Shown: positions 28,433 to 39,057 of the stretch, piece after piece
Layout: each line of letters starts with the position of its first letter
Numbering within the stretch: the first letter of the stretch is position 1
Origin: JAHEFT01 sp963700705
Lineage (GTDB): Bacteria > Pseudomonadota > Gammaproteobacteria > Xanthomonadales > SZUA-36
Assembly: GCA_963700705.1 (NCBI GenBank)
Contig: CAVOYQ010000006.1
Span: forward strand, 62,001 to 126,000
DNA: 64,000 nt
Direction: 5' to 3'
The notes under the pieces: model-generated
What the model was told of the DNA's origin: nothing
What the model saw: the letters and a program-made list of their open reading frames with translations, nothing else
Databases searched by the model: none
Program-made: the position numbers and the translations under genes

Positions 28433-30754
28433 ATGCCTTCATATCAAACCACTTTCAGTATCAAACGGCTATGGTTGATTTTAACCGTTGGCATGGTCGT
28501 CATGTTCGGAATTCTTTTGCTGCTGGGGCGGGAAATTTACCAGCAGGCGCCCCCGATGCCTGAGCGTGTGTTGTCGGTATCCGGTGAAACCCTGTTCACC
28601 CGTGACGACATTGAAACCGGCCAGAACATCTGGCAGTCCATTGGCGGCATGGAGCAGGGATCAATCTGGGGACACGGCAGCTACCTTGCACCCGACTGGA
28701 GCGCCGATTGGCTGCACCGTGAAGCTGAAGGCCTGCTGGCAATAAAGCTGCAGAAACAAACGGTCGGCGGACTGTCAGCCTCCCAGGAAAAGGAGTTACA
28801 AAGCGCCGAGCTACAACGGGAAATGCGCGCCAATACTTATGACCCCGCCAACGGCACAATAACGGTCAGCGACAACCGGGCCATGGCCATCAAACAGGTC
28901 GAGGCGCATTATGTCAGCTTGTATGAAGGCGATAGTGAAGCCGCGCTCGAACTGAGACGCGACTACGCGTTTCCTGTGCACGGCCTGCTTACCCGCGATG
29001 AGGCCGAGAAACTCTCTGCTTTCTATTTCTGGACCGCGTGGGCGGCGACAACCAACCGGCCCGGCCAGGAAATCACGTATACCAGCAACTGGCCGCACGA
29101 GCCCCTGGTCGGCAATAAACCGACCACCGGCATTTTGATGTGGAGTATCGCCTCGGTCATCCTGCTGCTTGCCGGCGCCGGCGCGCTGATCGCCTATTAC
29201 GCCAAGCAGTTTGATGTCTGGCGCGACTACGTATTGCCGGATGACGGAATGGCCAAAACGGATGCACTGGGCAGCGCAGTTATTACACCTTCGATGCGAG
29301 CCACCGCCAAGTATTTCTGGGTGGTCTGCGCCCTGTTCCTGGCCCAGGTGCTTCTTGGCATCGTAACCGCCCATTACGCGGTTGAAGGCCAGGGTCTCTA
29401 CGGTTTGCCCTTCGCCGACTACCTGCCCTACTCGGTCACCCGGACCTGGCATACCCAGCTTGCGGTATTGTGGATTGCCACCGCGTGGCTGGCGACCGGC
29501 CTGTACGTCGCGCCGCTGCTGGCGGGACGGGATCCGAAATTCCAGCGTTTCGGGGTGAATTTCCTGTTTATCAGCCTGATCGTTATCGTGGTCGGCTCCT
29601 TTGCCGGGCAATGGGCGGCGATACATCGCCTTTTCGATAGCCTGACCGCCAACTTCTGGTTCGGGCACCAGGGTTATGAGTACGTCGATCTCGGTCGATT
29701 CTGGCAAATCTATCTGACCATCGGATTGATCCTGTGGGTCGCCCTGGTGGTGCGGGCACTGTGGCCGGTATTGAATCAGAAGGGCGGCAAATCGCTGATC
29801 TACCTGGTACTGGTCTCGGCGCTGGCGATCGGGCTGCTCTATGCCGCAGGTCTGATGTGGGGTCAGCACACCCATATCTCGATCATGGAATACTGGCGCT
29901 GGTGGGTAGTCCACCTCTGGGTTGAAGGCATTTTTGAAGTCTTTGCCACCGCGATCATTTCGCTGCTGTTTGTCCGCATGGGCATTCTGCGGACCTCGAC
30001 CGCCACGGTAATGGTGCTGTTTGCCACCATCATTTTCCTGTTCGGCGGCGTGCTCGGCACCTTCCACCACCTCTATTTCAGTGGCACGCCAACCTCCGTG
30101 ATCGCCGTCGGCGCCATGATATCCGCGCTGGAAGTGGTGCCGTTGCTGGTGGTCGGATTCGAAGCGTATACACGCCACAAAGTCGAACATGAAGCCGAGT
30201 GGGAACGCAACTACCACTGGCCGTTCATGTTCTTTACGTCCGTTCTGTTCTGGAACCTGGTCGGTGCGGGCCTGTTCGGTTTCATGATCAACCCGCCGAT
30301 CGCCTTGTATTACGTTCAGGGTCTGAATACGACTGCCAATCATGGCCATGCTGCACTGTTTGGTGTCTACGGAATGCTCGGCCTGGGGCTTACACTCTAT
30401 TGCCTACGCGGGCTGACCCGTGTAGAACTCTGGAATCAAAAACTGCTGATAGTTTCATTCTGGTCGCTGAACATCGGGCTGGCAATGATGACATTCCTGT
30501 CACTGCTCCCCCAGGGCGTCTATCAGGCGTATACCAGCATCGAACGGGGATATTCATTTGCGCGGTCGGCTGAATTCATGCACAGCCCGTTCATGGAAGC
30601 CATGGTCTGGGCGCGGGTTCCGGGCGACCTGGTTTTTGCTATCGGGGTGTTTGCATTTTGCGCGTTCGTTTTCAGGGCGTTTTTTCCCGCAAGCAAGCAT
30701 AACCGGCCTGCAGACGAGTCTGGCGCGGATCAGCCGGAACCGGCGTCCGCGTGA
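28433..30754 (+). CDS. norZ: Quinol-dependent nitric oxide reductase
   Basis: This single-chain qNOR of ~773 residues reduces NO to N2O with electrons from quinol in the inner membrane. The N-terminal part is a membrane helix plus a periplasmic cytochrome-c-like domain that lacks heme Cys (ETGQNIWQSIGGMEQGSIWGHGSY). The C-terminal ~12-helix heme-copper-oxidase core has the ligand-bearing TWHTQLAVLW, GHQGYEYVDLGRFWQIYL, MWGQHTHISIMEYWRWWVVHLWVEG and TFHHLYFSGTP. ATG 28433 has GGGGAGAAAA upstream and is preferred to an in-frame ATG 48 bases earlier. Divergent NsrR implies NO-induced detoxification rather than denitrification, since no nir/nos genes are near. Confidence 0.95.
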   Translation: MPSYQTTFSIKRLWLILTVGMVVMFGILLLLGREIYQQAPPMPERVLSVSGETLFTRDDIETGQNIWQSIGGMEQGSIWGHGSYLAPDWSADWLHREAEGLLAIKLQKQTVGGLSASQEKELQSAELQREMRANTYDPANGTITVSDNRAMAIKQVEAHYVSLYEGDSEAALELRRDYAFPVHGLLTRDEAEKLSAFYFWTAWAATTNRPGQEITYTSNWPHEPLVGNKPTTGILMWSIASVILLLAGAGALIAYYAKQFDVWRDYVLPDDGMAKTDALGSAVITPSMRATAKYFWVVCALFLAQVLLGIVTAHYAVEGQGLYGLPFADYLPYSVTRTWHTQLAVLWIATAWLATGLYVAPLLAGRDPKFQRFGVNFLFISLIVIVVGSFAGQWAAIHRLFDSLTANFWFGHQGYEYVDLGRFWQIYLTIGLILWVALVVRALWPVLNQKGGKSLIYLVLVSALAIGLLYAAGLMWGQHTHISIMEYWRWWVVHLWVEGIFEVFATAIISLLFVRMGILRTSTATVMVLFATIIFLFGGVLGTFHHLYFSGTPTSVIAVGAMISALEVVPLLVVGFEAYTRHKVEHEAEWERNYHWPFMFFTSVLFWNLVGAGLFGFMINPPIALYYVQGLNTTANHGHAALFGVYGMLGLGLTLYCLRGLTRVELWNQKLLIVSFWSLNIGLAMMTFLSLLPQGVYQAYTSIERGYSFARSAEFMHSPFMEAMVWARVPGDLVFAIGVFAFCAFVFRAFFPASKHNRPADESGADQPEPASA

Positions 30755-31409
30755 GCCCTCATGCGGCTGATCGTCGCCCGGTAGTCGGACGAACCGAAAA
30801 TGGCGGATCCCGAGACAAAGGTGTCCACCCCGGCTGCCGCCACCTCGGCGACGTTGTTGACCGTGATGCCGCCATCGATCTCGAGTCGGATGTCGCGGCC
30901 GGTCTGCGTCGATCATTTCGCGTACCTTGCGGACCTTGTCCAGCACGTGCGGAATGAACGACTGGCCGCCGAACCCGGGGTTCACCGACATCAACAGCAC
31001 CATGTCCAGTTTTTCCAGGGTCCACTGCAGTTGCCCCAACGGGGTTGAGGGATTCAACACCAGGCCCGGCTTGCAGCCGTGTTCCCGGATCAACTGGATC
31101 GTGCGGTCCACGTGCCGGCTGGCCTCGGGATGAAAACTGATCAGCGAGGCGCCGGCCTTGGCGAACAATGACAACCAGCTCATCCACCGGTTCCACCATC
31201 AGGTGCACGTCGATCGGCGCCTTGATGCCGTAGGCGCGCAGGGCGCTGCAGATCATTGGACCGAATGTCAGGTTGGGCACGTAGTGATTATCCATGACGT
31301 CGAAGTGCACCCAGTCCGCCCCGGCATCGAGCACTTTTTTCACGTCATCGCCCAGCCGCGCAAAATCAGCCGAAAGGATGGATGGTGAAATGATGGTTGA
31401 TTGTTTCAT
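30730..31409 (-). CDS. rpe: Ribulose-phosphate 3-epimerase, two frameshifts
   Basis: This TIM-barrel enzyme interconverts ribulose 5-phosphate and xylulose 5-phosphate. Conserved blocks, read across frames, are ISPSILSADFARLGDDV, WVHFDVMDNHYVPNLTFGP, DVHLMVEP, SVNPGFGGQSFIP and, after a shift, LEIDGGITVNNVAEVAAAGVDTFVSGSAIF. The frame changes near 31170 and near 30905. With both corrected it is ~226 residues, the normal length. The last 25 bases overlap the end of the convergent norZ. Confidence 0.93.
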
Positions 31410-31529
31410 TGTGGCCTCCGTCGTATTAGATTATTTTAATATAGATCGTCCCGGTGATCCCGGGAAAATTGTAATCTGCAGGCCTGCATATTTTTGATGG
31501 CCTTGAAAGGTTTTCAGTATATTAGTCCC

Positions 31530-32665
31530 ATGATACCTAACCAGCGCGACCTGTTTGATCTTCCCGATGACGTTTCCTATTTGAATGTCGCCTACACCGC
31601 CCCATTGCTGCATGCCGCGGCCAAAGCGGGGGAGGAAGCCATTCGAACAAAAAAACAACCCTGGAAAATTTCAGCGAATGATTTTTTCCGCTCGGTCGAG
31701 ACGGTACGCGGCTTGTTTGCCACGCTTGTCGGTTGTGAGCCCGGACTGCGTCGCCATCGTCCCGGCCGTTTCCTATGGCATTGCGCTGGCCGCAAAGAAT
31801 TTGCCGGTGGAAAAAGGCCAGTCGATCGTCGTTCTGCAAGACCAGTTTCCTTCCAATGTGTACAGCTGGCACAAGCTGGCAGGCCAGAAGAAGGCCGTCG
31901 TGAAAACGGTGCCACGGCCAAAGGACTACGACTGGACAGCCGCCCTGCTCGAGAGCATCGATGACGATACGGCTATTGTGGCCGTTCCCCATTGCCATTG
32001 GACGGACGGCAGCCTGATCGATCTTGAAATCATTGGCGAGCAGTGCCGGTCCAGAGGGGCCGCCCTGGTGGTGGACGGTATCCAGTCGACTGGGCGCCAT
32101 GCCGTTTTCCGTGGACCGGGTGCGGCCGGATTTCCTGGTGGCCGCGGCGCACAAATGGTTGCTCGGGCCTTACAGTTTCGGGTTTTGTTACGTTGATCCA
32201 AAGTGGCATGGCGGCACGGGCCTTGAAGAGAACTGGATGAACCGGGCGGGTTCCGAGGATTTCTCCCGGCTGGTGGACTACCGGGATGATTACCAGGCAG
32301 GCGCCAGGCGATTTGACATGGGTGAGAGCAGCAATTTCATCCTGTCTCCGATCGCAGCGGCCGCCTTGAAACAGATACTGGACTGGGGGGTTGAAAATAT
32401 CGCGACGACGCTGCGGGCCAAAACCGACGACATCGCGGATCGGGCAAAGGACATCGGGCTGGTCACTTCACCACGGGATGTCCGTGCGCCCCACATGATC
32501 GGGATTTCAAAACCCGGTGGTTTTCGCAAAGACCTGCCAATCCTGCTGGCGGAGGAGAAAATATTCGTCAGTGTCCGGGGTGAGTCCATCCGGATCGCGC
32601 CGCATTTGTATACCTCTGAAGACGACATTGACCGCTTATTTTCAGCGCTGCTTAACTCGCTGTGA
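31530..32665 (+). CDS. Class V aminotransferase (NifS/isopenicillin-N-epimerase-like), frameshifted
   Basis: This PLP enzyme of ~378 residues starts MIPNQRDLFDLPDDVSYLNVAYTAPLLHAAAKAGEEA. The shifted parts contain VAIVPAVSYGIALAAKNLPVEKG, IVAVPHCHWTDGSLIDLEIIG, ALVVDGIQSTGR (cofactor Asp) and DFLVAAAHKWLLGPYSFGFCYV (PLP-binding Lys). It ends with SVRGESIRIAPHLYTSEDDIDRLF. The frame changes near 31735 and 32100. The substrate is unknown; class V members include desulfurases, epimerases and kynureninase-like enzymes. It is divergent from rpe. Confidence 0.82.
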
Positions 32666-32706
32666 TTTGAGGATAGGCCTACACCAATCCTTACTGTTGA
32701 TAAAAT

Positions 32707-32748
32707 GTAAAGACTGTATTATTCTTTACTATCTCATATATGTAAAGA
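32707..32748. promoter_or_regulatory. Probable VapB/VapBC operator
   Basis: GTAAAGA (32707-32713) and TCTTTAC (32723-32729) form a 7-bp inverted repeat with a 9-base spacer. A third GTAAAGA lies at 32742, ten bases before the antitoxin start. Such repeats are typical of autoregulated toxin-antitoxin promoters. Confidence 0.6.
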
Positions 32749-32757
32749 AACACAATC

Positions 32758-32973
32758 ATGCCAAAAGTTAGCGCCAAGAGGCAGATCACCCTCCCTATAA
32801 ACCAATGCCAGGCCCTGGGGATTCATCCGGGCGATGAAGTCGAAAGTTTTATTGCCAATGGCGAACTCACCATTATTAAAAAGAGCAAAGGCGCTGCGGA
32901 AGGACTTCTGCGAAACGTGCAGCCTGATGCCGCAATGACTGACGAAGAGTCTCTGCAAAGCGCCCTGCAGTGA
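32758..32973 (+). CDS. vapB: AbrB/SpoVT-type antitoxin (VapB-like)
   Basis: This 71-residue protein has an N-terminal swapped-hairpin AbrB domain (MPKVSAKRQITLPINQCQALGIHPGDEVESFIANGELTIIKK) and a C-terminal tail (LLRNVQPDAAMTDEESLQSALQ) of the kind that wraps the toxin. It should bind both its promoter and the PIN toxin. The stop overlaps the GTG start of the toxin (GTGA), a standard toxin-antitoxin arrangement. Confidence 0.9.
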   Translation: MPKVSAKRQITLPINQCQALGIHPGDEVESFIANGELTIIKKSKGAAEGLLRNVQPDAAMTDEESLQSALQ

Positions 32974-33395
32974 TCGCGGTTGATACCAACGTTTTGTTGC
33001 GGTATCTGCTGCAGGACGATCCGGACCAGGCGCGTAAAGCCAGTAAGCTCATCAAGGGCAAAGAACGAGTGCTCATTACAGATGCCGTGCTGGTTGAAAC
33101 GCTATGGACCCTCAAAGGCAAGAAATATCAGCAAAAAAAGCCTGCCCTGGCATCGGTCATTCAGGCCCTGATCAAAGAACCAAACCTCCGTTTTGAGAAC
33201 AACCAGGTGATTTGGGCTGCTCTGAACGATTATCGCAAAGCAAAACCGGTCAAAGGCAAAGATGCTGACTTCTCCGACGCCTTGATCGTTAACAAATCCA
33301 AACTGGTGGCCAGGCAACTGGGGGAAGAGCTCAACGGTTTCTATACGTTTGATGTAGCCGCATTATCCCTGGCCGGAACGAAGGCGCCCAAGTAA
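32970..33395 (+). CDS. vapC: PIN-domain ribonuclease toxin (VapC-like)
   Basis: This 141-residue PIN protein has the acidic residues expected for metal binding: Asp in MIAVDTNVLLRYLL, Glu in AVLVETLWTLKG and Asp in GKDADFSDALIVN. It should cleave RNA (in studied VapCs often initiator tRNA or 23S rRNA). It starts with GTG overlapping the antitoxin stop. Confidence 0.9.
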   Translation: MIAVDTNVLLRYLLQDDPDQARKASKLIKGKERVLITDAVLVETLWTLKGKKYQQKKPALASVIQALIKEPNLRFENNQVIWAALNDYRKAKPVKGKDADFSDALIVNKSKLVARQLGEELNGFYTFDVAALSLAGTKAPK

Positions 33396-33404
33396 TTCTA
33401 TTGA

Positions 33405-34221
33405 TCAGATAAATCCGCGCGCCTGCTTGATCTGATCGTAAGCGGTGTTGATTTCTCGCACCCGGGTTTTCGCCATTTCCATCATTTCTTCGGGCAGGCC
33501 GCGGGAAACCAGCTTGTCCGGATGGTACTGGCTGACCAGTTTGCGATAGGCCTTTTTTACTTCTGCATCGGTCGCTTTACTTTCCAGTCCCAGGTGTGCA
33601 TACGCCTGGGCCAGGCTGCCGATCTGTTTTCCCGCTCTGCGCTGGCCTCCTCCCGGGCGACCGGCATGGCCGCCCGCGCCCCCTCGCGCATTCAGCATCG
33701 CGGCGAAAACGGGCCCCGGAATCCGCAACAAGCGTGCCACCCGGAACAGCACTTCCTGCTCCGCCGGGGTAATGGAGCCGCTGGAAAACGCCGCTTCCAC
33801 CAGGATTTCGGTGAACATTTGCCGCAGGTCCTGGCGCACCACTGAGTGCTGCGCAAATCCCTGCAGGGTTTTTTCGAGATCGAAATCCGCCTGCTTGCCC
33901 CGGTTGAACAAGCGGATCGCGCGCTGCCGGTCGTCACCCGTGATCTGCATCCTCTGCATCAGGGTTTCGACCATGCGGATTTCGTCCGCGGTCACCGCCC
34001 CGTCCGCCTTGCTCAGGTGCCCCAGCGTTGCAAACAGGGCATCGAAAAAGGACTTCTGGGTGGAACCCACACCGACTGATTCCGGCCAGGAACCGGTCCA
34101 CCATGTGCCCCAGCAGGGCGCCGATGATTGCACCGCTGATACCGCCGCGGAAAAGACCGAGAACAGCACCGATGATCTTGCCCCACCAGTGGCGTGGAAT
34201 ATTGAATGAATTTGCCGACAT
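33405..34221 (-). CDS. djlA: Co-chaperone DjlA, one frameshift
   Basis: This is a membrane-anchored J-domain protein. Residues ~12-45 form a glycine-rich membrane segment (WWGKIIGAVLGLFRGGISGAIIGALLGHMVDRFL). The central TerB-like domain has FFDALFATLGHLSKADGAVTADEIRMVETLM and ITPAEQEVLFRVARLL. The C-terminal J domain ends the protein (AYAHLGLESKATDAEVKKAYRKLVSQYHPDKL, with HPD). The start is ATG 34221 (MSANSFNIPRHW). The frame changes near 34080 between the membrane segment and the TerB domain. DjlA stimulates DnaK in the cytoplasm and acts in envelope stress. It is divergent from purC. Confidence 0.92.
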
Positions 34222-34306
34222 AGAGTGAATACCGAAAACCTGGCCACGAAGTATATAATTGCTGCTGTCAGTCTCCCATACCCAAACGTCACGACAAGGA
34301 ATTTTT

Positions 34307-35255
34307 TTGAACGCTGGACACACCACCCCCTACCACGCCGGCCTGGTCACGCAGTACCCGTTGATTCACCAGGGAAAAGTGCGCGACAGTTTTGCCATTG
34401 ACGACCGGCATATGCTGATCGTCGCTTCGGACCGGCTTATCCGCATTTGACGTCGTCATGCGCGACCCGATCCCCGGCAAGGGCGAAATCCTCACGCGGA
34501 TTGCCAATTTCTGGTTCGAACGCACCCGGCACATCGTGCCCAATCACCTGAGCGGCATCGCGGTCGACGAGGTCATTGACGACCCGGATGTGCTTGCCGT
34601 GCTGCGGCACCGGTCGGTTGTTGTCAAACGCCTGAAGCCGCTGCCGCTGGAAGCCGTCGTCCGGGGCTACATCATCGGCTCCGGCTGGAAAGACTACCAG
34701 GCGACCGGCACAATCTGTGGCATCAAACTGCCGCCCGGCCTGCGCCAGGCGGACAAACTGCCCGAGGTCATTTTCACGCCATCCAGCAAGGCTGCCGCCG
34801 GGCAGCACGATGTCAATATCGATTTCGAAACCACCCGGCAGCTGGTGGGGGACTCAATGGCGGAGCAGGTTCGCGACAGCAGCATCCGGATTTATCAGTA
34901 CGCAGTCGAACATGCTGCTGCCCGGGGCATCATCATTGCCGATACGAAGTTTGAATTTGGAATTGATGAAGAAGGCGGCCTGCGCGTGATGGACGAGGTA
35001 TTGACGCCCGACTCCTCGCGCTTCTGGCCGGTAGAATCCTATCAGCCCGGCACCAGCCCGCCGAGCTATGACAAACAGTTCGTCAGGGATTACCTGGAAA
35101 CGCTGGACTGGGACAAGACGCCGCCGCCGCCGCCGATCCCGGCTGAAGTCATTGAAGCCACCGCCGCGAAGTACCGGGAAGCTTTTGAGCGCCTGACCGG
35201 GCAGTCACATCAGAAACGTAGGAGCGAATTTATTCGCGAACGGTCTTTGGTCTAA
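34307..35255 (+). CDS. purC: SAICAR synthase, one frameshift, C-terminal tail from a REP repeat
   Basis: This purine enzyme joins CAIR and aspartate using ATP. Blocks are PLIHQGKVRDSFAIDDRHMLIVASDRL, then after one extra base near 34438 SAFDVVMRDPIPGKGEIL, RLKPLPLEAVVRGYIIGSGWKDY, GIIIADTKFEFGID and VMDEVLTPDSSRFWP. The start is TTG 34307 with AAGGAA upstream. The last ~12 residues (RRSEFIRERSLV) are encoded by the GTAGGAGCG repeat that begins at 35219, so the native end is probably near LTGQSHQK. The product is cytoplasmic. Confidence 0.94.
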
Positions 35256-35286
35256 AAAACAATCGCGAATGAATTCGCTCCTACAA
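35218..35286. repeat. REP/BIME-like inverted repeat 1
   Basis: GTAGGAGCGAATTTATTCG and its near-complement ending CGAATTCGCTCCTAC-like face each other around a ~28-base centre. The repeat lies between the convergent purC and gcvH and forms the purC C-terminal codons. Confidence 0.85.
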
Positions 35287-35673
35287 TTACTCGTCCTGGA
35301 GTTCCGCGTACGCCTCGGCCGAAAGCAAGCCGTCCAGTTCTTCAGGTTTTGACATTTGCACCATGAACAGCCAGCCATCCCCGTACGGATCGTTGTTCAC
35401 CAGCTCGGGAGAATCCTCCAGCGCACTGTTGTTTTCAATGATCTCGCCGGACACCGGCGCATAGGCATCGGAAGCGGCTTTGACCGATTCAACAACGGCG
35501 CAGGGTTCGCCCTGCTCATAACTCATACCGGGTTCCGGCAACTCGACATACACCATGTCGCCAAGCGCAGCCTGCGCGTGGTCGGAAATGCCGACAACGA
35601 CTACGCCATTGCCTTCGTCCCGCACCCATTCATGGCTTTCCCTGTATAGCAGTTCGGCTGGAATTTCACTCAT
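35287..35673 (-). CDS. gcvH: Glycine cleavage system H protein
   Basis: This 128-residue lipoyl carrier shuttles the aminomethyl group between P, T and L proteins. The start block is RESHEWVRDEGNGVVVVGISDHAQAALGDMVYVELPEPG. The lipoylated Lys is in AVVESVKAASDAYAPVSGEI (residue ~66). NDPYGDGWLFMVQ is near the end. It lies 64 bp after gcvT on the same strand; gcvP and lpd are not seen in the window. Confidence 0.97.
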   Translation of the reverse strand: MSEIPAELLYRESHEWVRDEGNGVVVVGISDHAQAALGDMVYVELPEPGMSYEQGEPCAVVESVKAASDAYAPVSGEIIENNSALEDSPELVNNDPYGDGWLFMVQMSKPEELDGLLSAEAYAELQDE

Positions 35674-35737
35674 TGTTATTCACCTTGATGTGGGTCGCGA
35701 ATCATTCTAGCACTGCCTGTGCAAAAGTCACGGGCCA

Positions 35738-36835
35738 CTAAGGAACCTGAAGTATACCTTCACATACTTTGCCGTTCCGGACAAATGGAGGCTTGACGAT
35801 CCGGGCTTTCAGATATTTGCCGCGGATTTCCACCTCGCAGGAGTCCCCGGCCCTGGCCGGAACCCGGGCAAAGGCAATGGCTTTCTGCAGCGTCGGCGAA
35901 AAGCCGCCACTGGTGGTCACGCCTTCCCCGGACGAAGTCACGACCTTCTGCCCGGGTCGAAGTACGCCGCGGTCCTCGAGCACCAGGCCGACCAGTTTTT
36001 GCGGAACACCTTCCAGTTTCTGTTTTTCCAGCGCATTGCGGCCGATAAAATCACGATCGTCCTTCATCGCGACTGTCCAGGCAAGGCCGGAAACCAGCGG
36101 AGAGACGTCTTCGTCCATGTCCTGCCCGTAAAGGTTCATCCCGGCTTCAAGCCGCAGAGTGTCCCTGGCGCCCAGGCCGCAGGGCGCAACCCCCGCTCCC
36201 AGCAATCGATTCCAGAAGGCTTCGGCATGCAAGCCCTGCAGCATGATTTCGAAGCCGTCTTCGCCGGTATACCCGGTGCAGGCGACACATAAATCGCCGG
36301 CAATATGCACGTTGAAAGGTTTGAGTTCAGCCAGAGCCTGGGCCTCCCCGGCGGGTACCAGGGAAACGACTTTTTCCCTCGCCAGCGGACCCTGCACGGC
36401 GATGATGGCCATTTCGTGGTGTTCAGTGACCGCGATACTGAACCCGGCGCCCTGCCTTTCCAGCCAGGCCAGGCCCTTGTCCCGCGTCGCCGCATTGACG
36501 ACCAGCCGGAACCAGTCTTCCGCGAAGAAATAAACGATCAAATCATCGAGCACGCCGCCCGAATCGTTCAGCATGCAGCTGTACAGGGCCGTGCCCGGCG
36601 TTTGCAGTTTTGCCACGTCGTTGGCCAGCAGGCGGGACAGGAATTCACGTGCTTCAAGTCCCTGGATATCGACCACGGTCATGTGGGAAACATCAAACAT
36701 GCCGGCATCGGCACGGACATGGTCATGTTCCTCGATTTGAGAACCATAGTTGATCGGCATTTCCCAGCCGGCAAAGTTCACCAGGCGGGCGCCGGCCGCC
36801 ACGTGCGCATCATAAAGCGGTGTTCTATACGCCAT
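35738..36835 (-). CDS. gcvT: Glycine cleavage system T protein (aminomethyltransferase)
   Basis: The 365-residue length is usual. The protein releases ammonia and transfers methylene to tetrahydrofolate. Blocks are TPLYDAHVAAGARLVNFAGWEMPINYGSQIEEH, GMFDVSHMTVVDIQG, DDLIVYFF, GYTGEDGFEIML and GLGARDTLRLEAGMNLYGQDMDE. The C-terminal barrel domain starts around RDFIGRNALEKQK. Its start overlaps the 3' end of the molybdenum-hydroxylase large subunit by 11 bp, so it is translated from the same message. No frameshift is seen. Confidence 0.97.
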   Translation of the reverse strand: MAYRTPLYDAHVAAGARLVNFAGWEMPINYGSQIEEHDHVRADAGMFDVSHMTVVDIQGLEAREFLSRLLANDVAKLQTPGTALYSCMLNDSGGVLDDLIVYFFAEDWFRLVVNAATRDKGLAWLERQGAGFSIAVTEHHEMAIIAVQGPLAREKVVSLVPAGEAQALAELKPFNVHIAGDLCVACTGYTGEDGFEIMLQGLHAEAFWNRLLGAGVAPCGLGARDTLRLEAGMNLYGQDMDEDVSPLVSGLAWTVAMKDDRDFIGRNALEKQKLEGVPQKLVGLVLEDRGVLRPGQKVVTSSGEGVTTSGGFSPTLQKAIAFARVPARAGDSCEVEIRGKYLKARIVKPPFVRNGKVCEGILQVP

Positions 36836-39057
36836 TCAATGTATTTCCCAGTGGCAATTCACGGAATCGCTTGCCCGTGGCTGCAAAAATGGCATTGGCC
36901 AGGGCCGGTGCAATGGGCGGAACCCCCGGTTCACCGACGCCGGCCGGCGGCGCCTGGCTCTCGACCAGGTGAACATGGGTTTCGGGCGTCATGCCGATTC
37001 GCAATACCTGGTAGTCGTTGAAATTGCCTTGCACGACACGCCCGTCAAGAGCGGTGATTTCGCTGGCACGCGCCAGGCTCAGGCCGAAAATAACGGCGCC
37101 TTCCTGTTGGGAACGGACCCGGTCCGGGTTGACATACTGCCCGCAGTCAATCGCGATGTCGACGCGCGGGACCGACCAGCTGCCGTCGGCTTCAACCGCC
37201 ACTTCGACCACTGCTGCAACGTAGGTCAGAAAGCTGTATTGCGCGGCGATGCCGAGGCCGTGCCCGGCGGGTAAACTGCGCCCCCAGCCGGCTTCATCCG
37301 CAACCCGGTTGATGACCTGGCGCAAACGGCCGGTTTCAAAAGGGTAGTTTTCGGTGAGTTCGACCCCGAACTCGCTGAAATCCAGCGTGCGGTCGGGTCC
37401 GAGCAAATCGAGCAGATTGTCCTTCGGGTCCAGGCCTCTGGCGCGGGCAATTTCATCCGAGAAGGAATTCACGCCGAAAGACTGGAAAATATTGCAGACC
37501 GAACGTAACCAGCCAATCCTTACCTTTGCTTCGGCTTCGCCGGTTTCGACACTGACGTTAGCAATGTCATAAGGCAGGTTAAGCGCGCCCATGCCAAGCT
37601 TCCATCGCGCCAGGCTGTTTTGCTCCTGCATCGAAGGTGGACATGATGCTGGGGTAAGCGAGGCGGTGGCGCCAACTGGTGACCGCACCACTTGCGTCCA
37701 GTCCGGCGGCGAGGCTTTGCGCACTGACCGAATGGTAGTAGTCGTGCCGGATGTCGTCTTCGCGGCTCCACTGGACCAATACGGGAGCGGCGGTCAACTT
37801 CGAAAGCAGAACGGCCTCCGCGATGAAATCGCACTTCGATTTTCGGCCGAAAGCACCACCCAACAGGGTGACATTGACCCGGATCTGGTCCGGCTTGAGC
37901 CCGGTGATGGCTTCCGCCATCGGAATCAGGGATTGCGGATCCTGGCTGGGCGCCCATATCTGGCAGAAATCCCCGGTCACTTCAGCCACGGCGGCGGGTG
38001 GTTCCATCGGCGCATGAGCCAGGTGCGGCGCGTAGTATTCCGCCTGGACGGTCACTGCCGCTGTGTCCAGTGCCGCGTTTGCATCGCCCTGGTTCCGCAA
38101 CGGCGTTCCGGGGCGGCGAACGGTTTCGAGCAATGCCTGCTTGTATGCTGTTGAATCGTAGTCGGCATTGGCGCCGTCGTCCCACTCGATCGTGAGTGCA
38201 TCGCGACCGCGAAGCGCAGCCCAGCTGTTACTGGCAATCACCGCGATTCCCCCGAGCGGCTTGAACAGCGCCGGTGCTTCTGCGGCCGGCAACTCGATGA
38301 CCTGCTCGACTCCCGCGATGGCCAGGGCCCGGTCGGCGTTATAACTTTTCACCTTGCCAAAAACGACCGGAGGCCGGGCAATCGCCGCGTACTTCATTCC
38401 TTCGATACGGGTGTCTGCCCCATATTTCGCCGCGCCATGGGTCATGTCATGCATATCCACGATCGGCAGCGCCTTGCCGATATAGCGGAATTGATCGGGT
38501 GATTTCAGGGTGATCAACTCCGGCCCGGGAACCGGAAGCGTGGCAGCGACTGCCACCAGGTCCTTGTAATCCAGTACCCGGCCAGTCGGACCATGCACCA
38601 CCGTGTGGAAGTTCGCCTTGCATTCCGAAACATCGACGCCCCACTGCTGCGCCGCCGATTGCTCGAGCATCAGCCTGACCGTGGCGCCGGCCTCGCGCAT
38701 GCGCTGCATGAAACCGCGAACGGACCATGAACCATCGGTGTTCTGATTGCCATATTTCGCGTCGCCGGTCGCCTGCTCAACCGTGACCCGGCTCCAGTCG
38801 GCCTCCATCTCGTCGGCCAGCACGGCCGGCAAACCGGTCCGTATCCCCTGGCCCATCTCGCTGCGGTGCGCGATGATAAATGCAGTACCGGCCGAGTCAA
38901 AACTGACGTAAACGTCCGGTGACCAGCCATCACTGGGCAAAGGCGGCGCAAGCCCCGGCATTTTTTCCTTGCCGCAGCCATATAAAGACACGCCAACGAC
39001 GAATACGCCGCCGGTCTTGAGGAAATCCCTCCGGTTCACACGGCGAATGGATTTCAT
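36825..39057 (-). CDS. Molybdenum hydroxylase large subunit (IorB-like), one frameshift
   Basis: This protein of ~744 residues has a twin-arginine signal (RRVNRRDFLKTGG) and a possible lipobox-like Cys (LYGCGKEK), so it is exported folded with its cofactor. It belongs to the xanthine-dehydrogenase/isoquinoline 1-oxidoreductase beta family. Blocks are RSEMGQGIRTGLPAVLADEME, GKALPIVDMHDMTHGAAKYGADTRI, LLGGAFGRK and, after a frame change near 37610, VDIAIDCGQYVNPDRVRSQQEGA and GVGEPGVPPIAPALANAI (molybdopterin-binding Glu). The substrate, an aldehyde or N-heterocycle, is unknown. It overlaps the iron-sulfur subunit by 4 bp upstream. Confidence 0.9.

Noticed and set aside
28811..30349. 512-codon minus-strand open frame opposite norZ
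   Set aside because: Low-complexity His/Gln/Arg-rich translation with no family features; norZ is unmistakable on the other strand.
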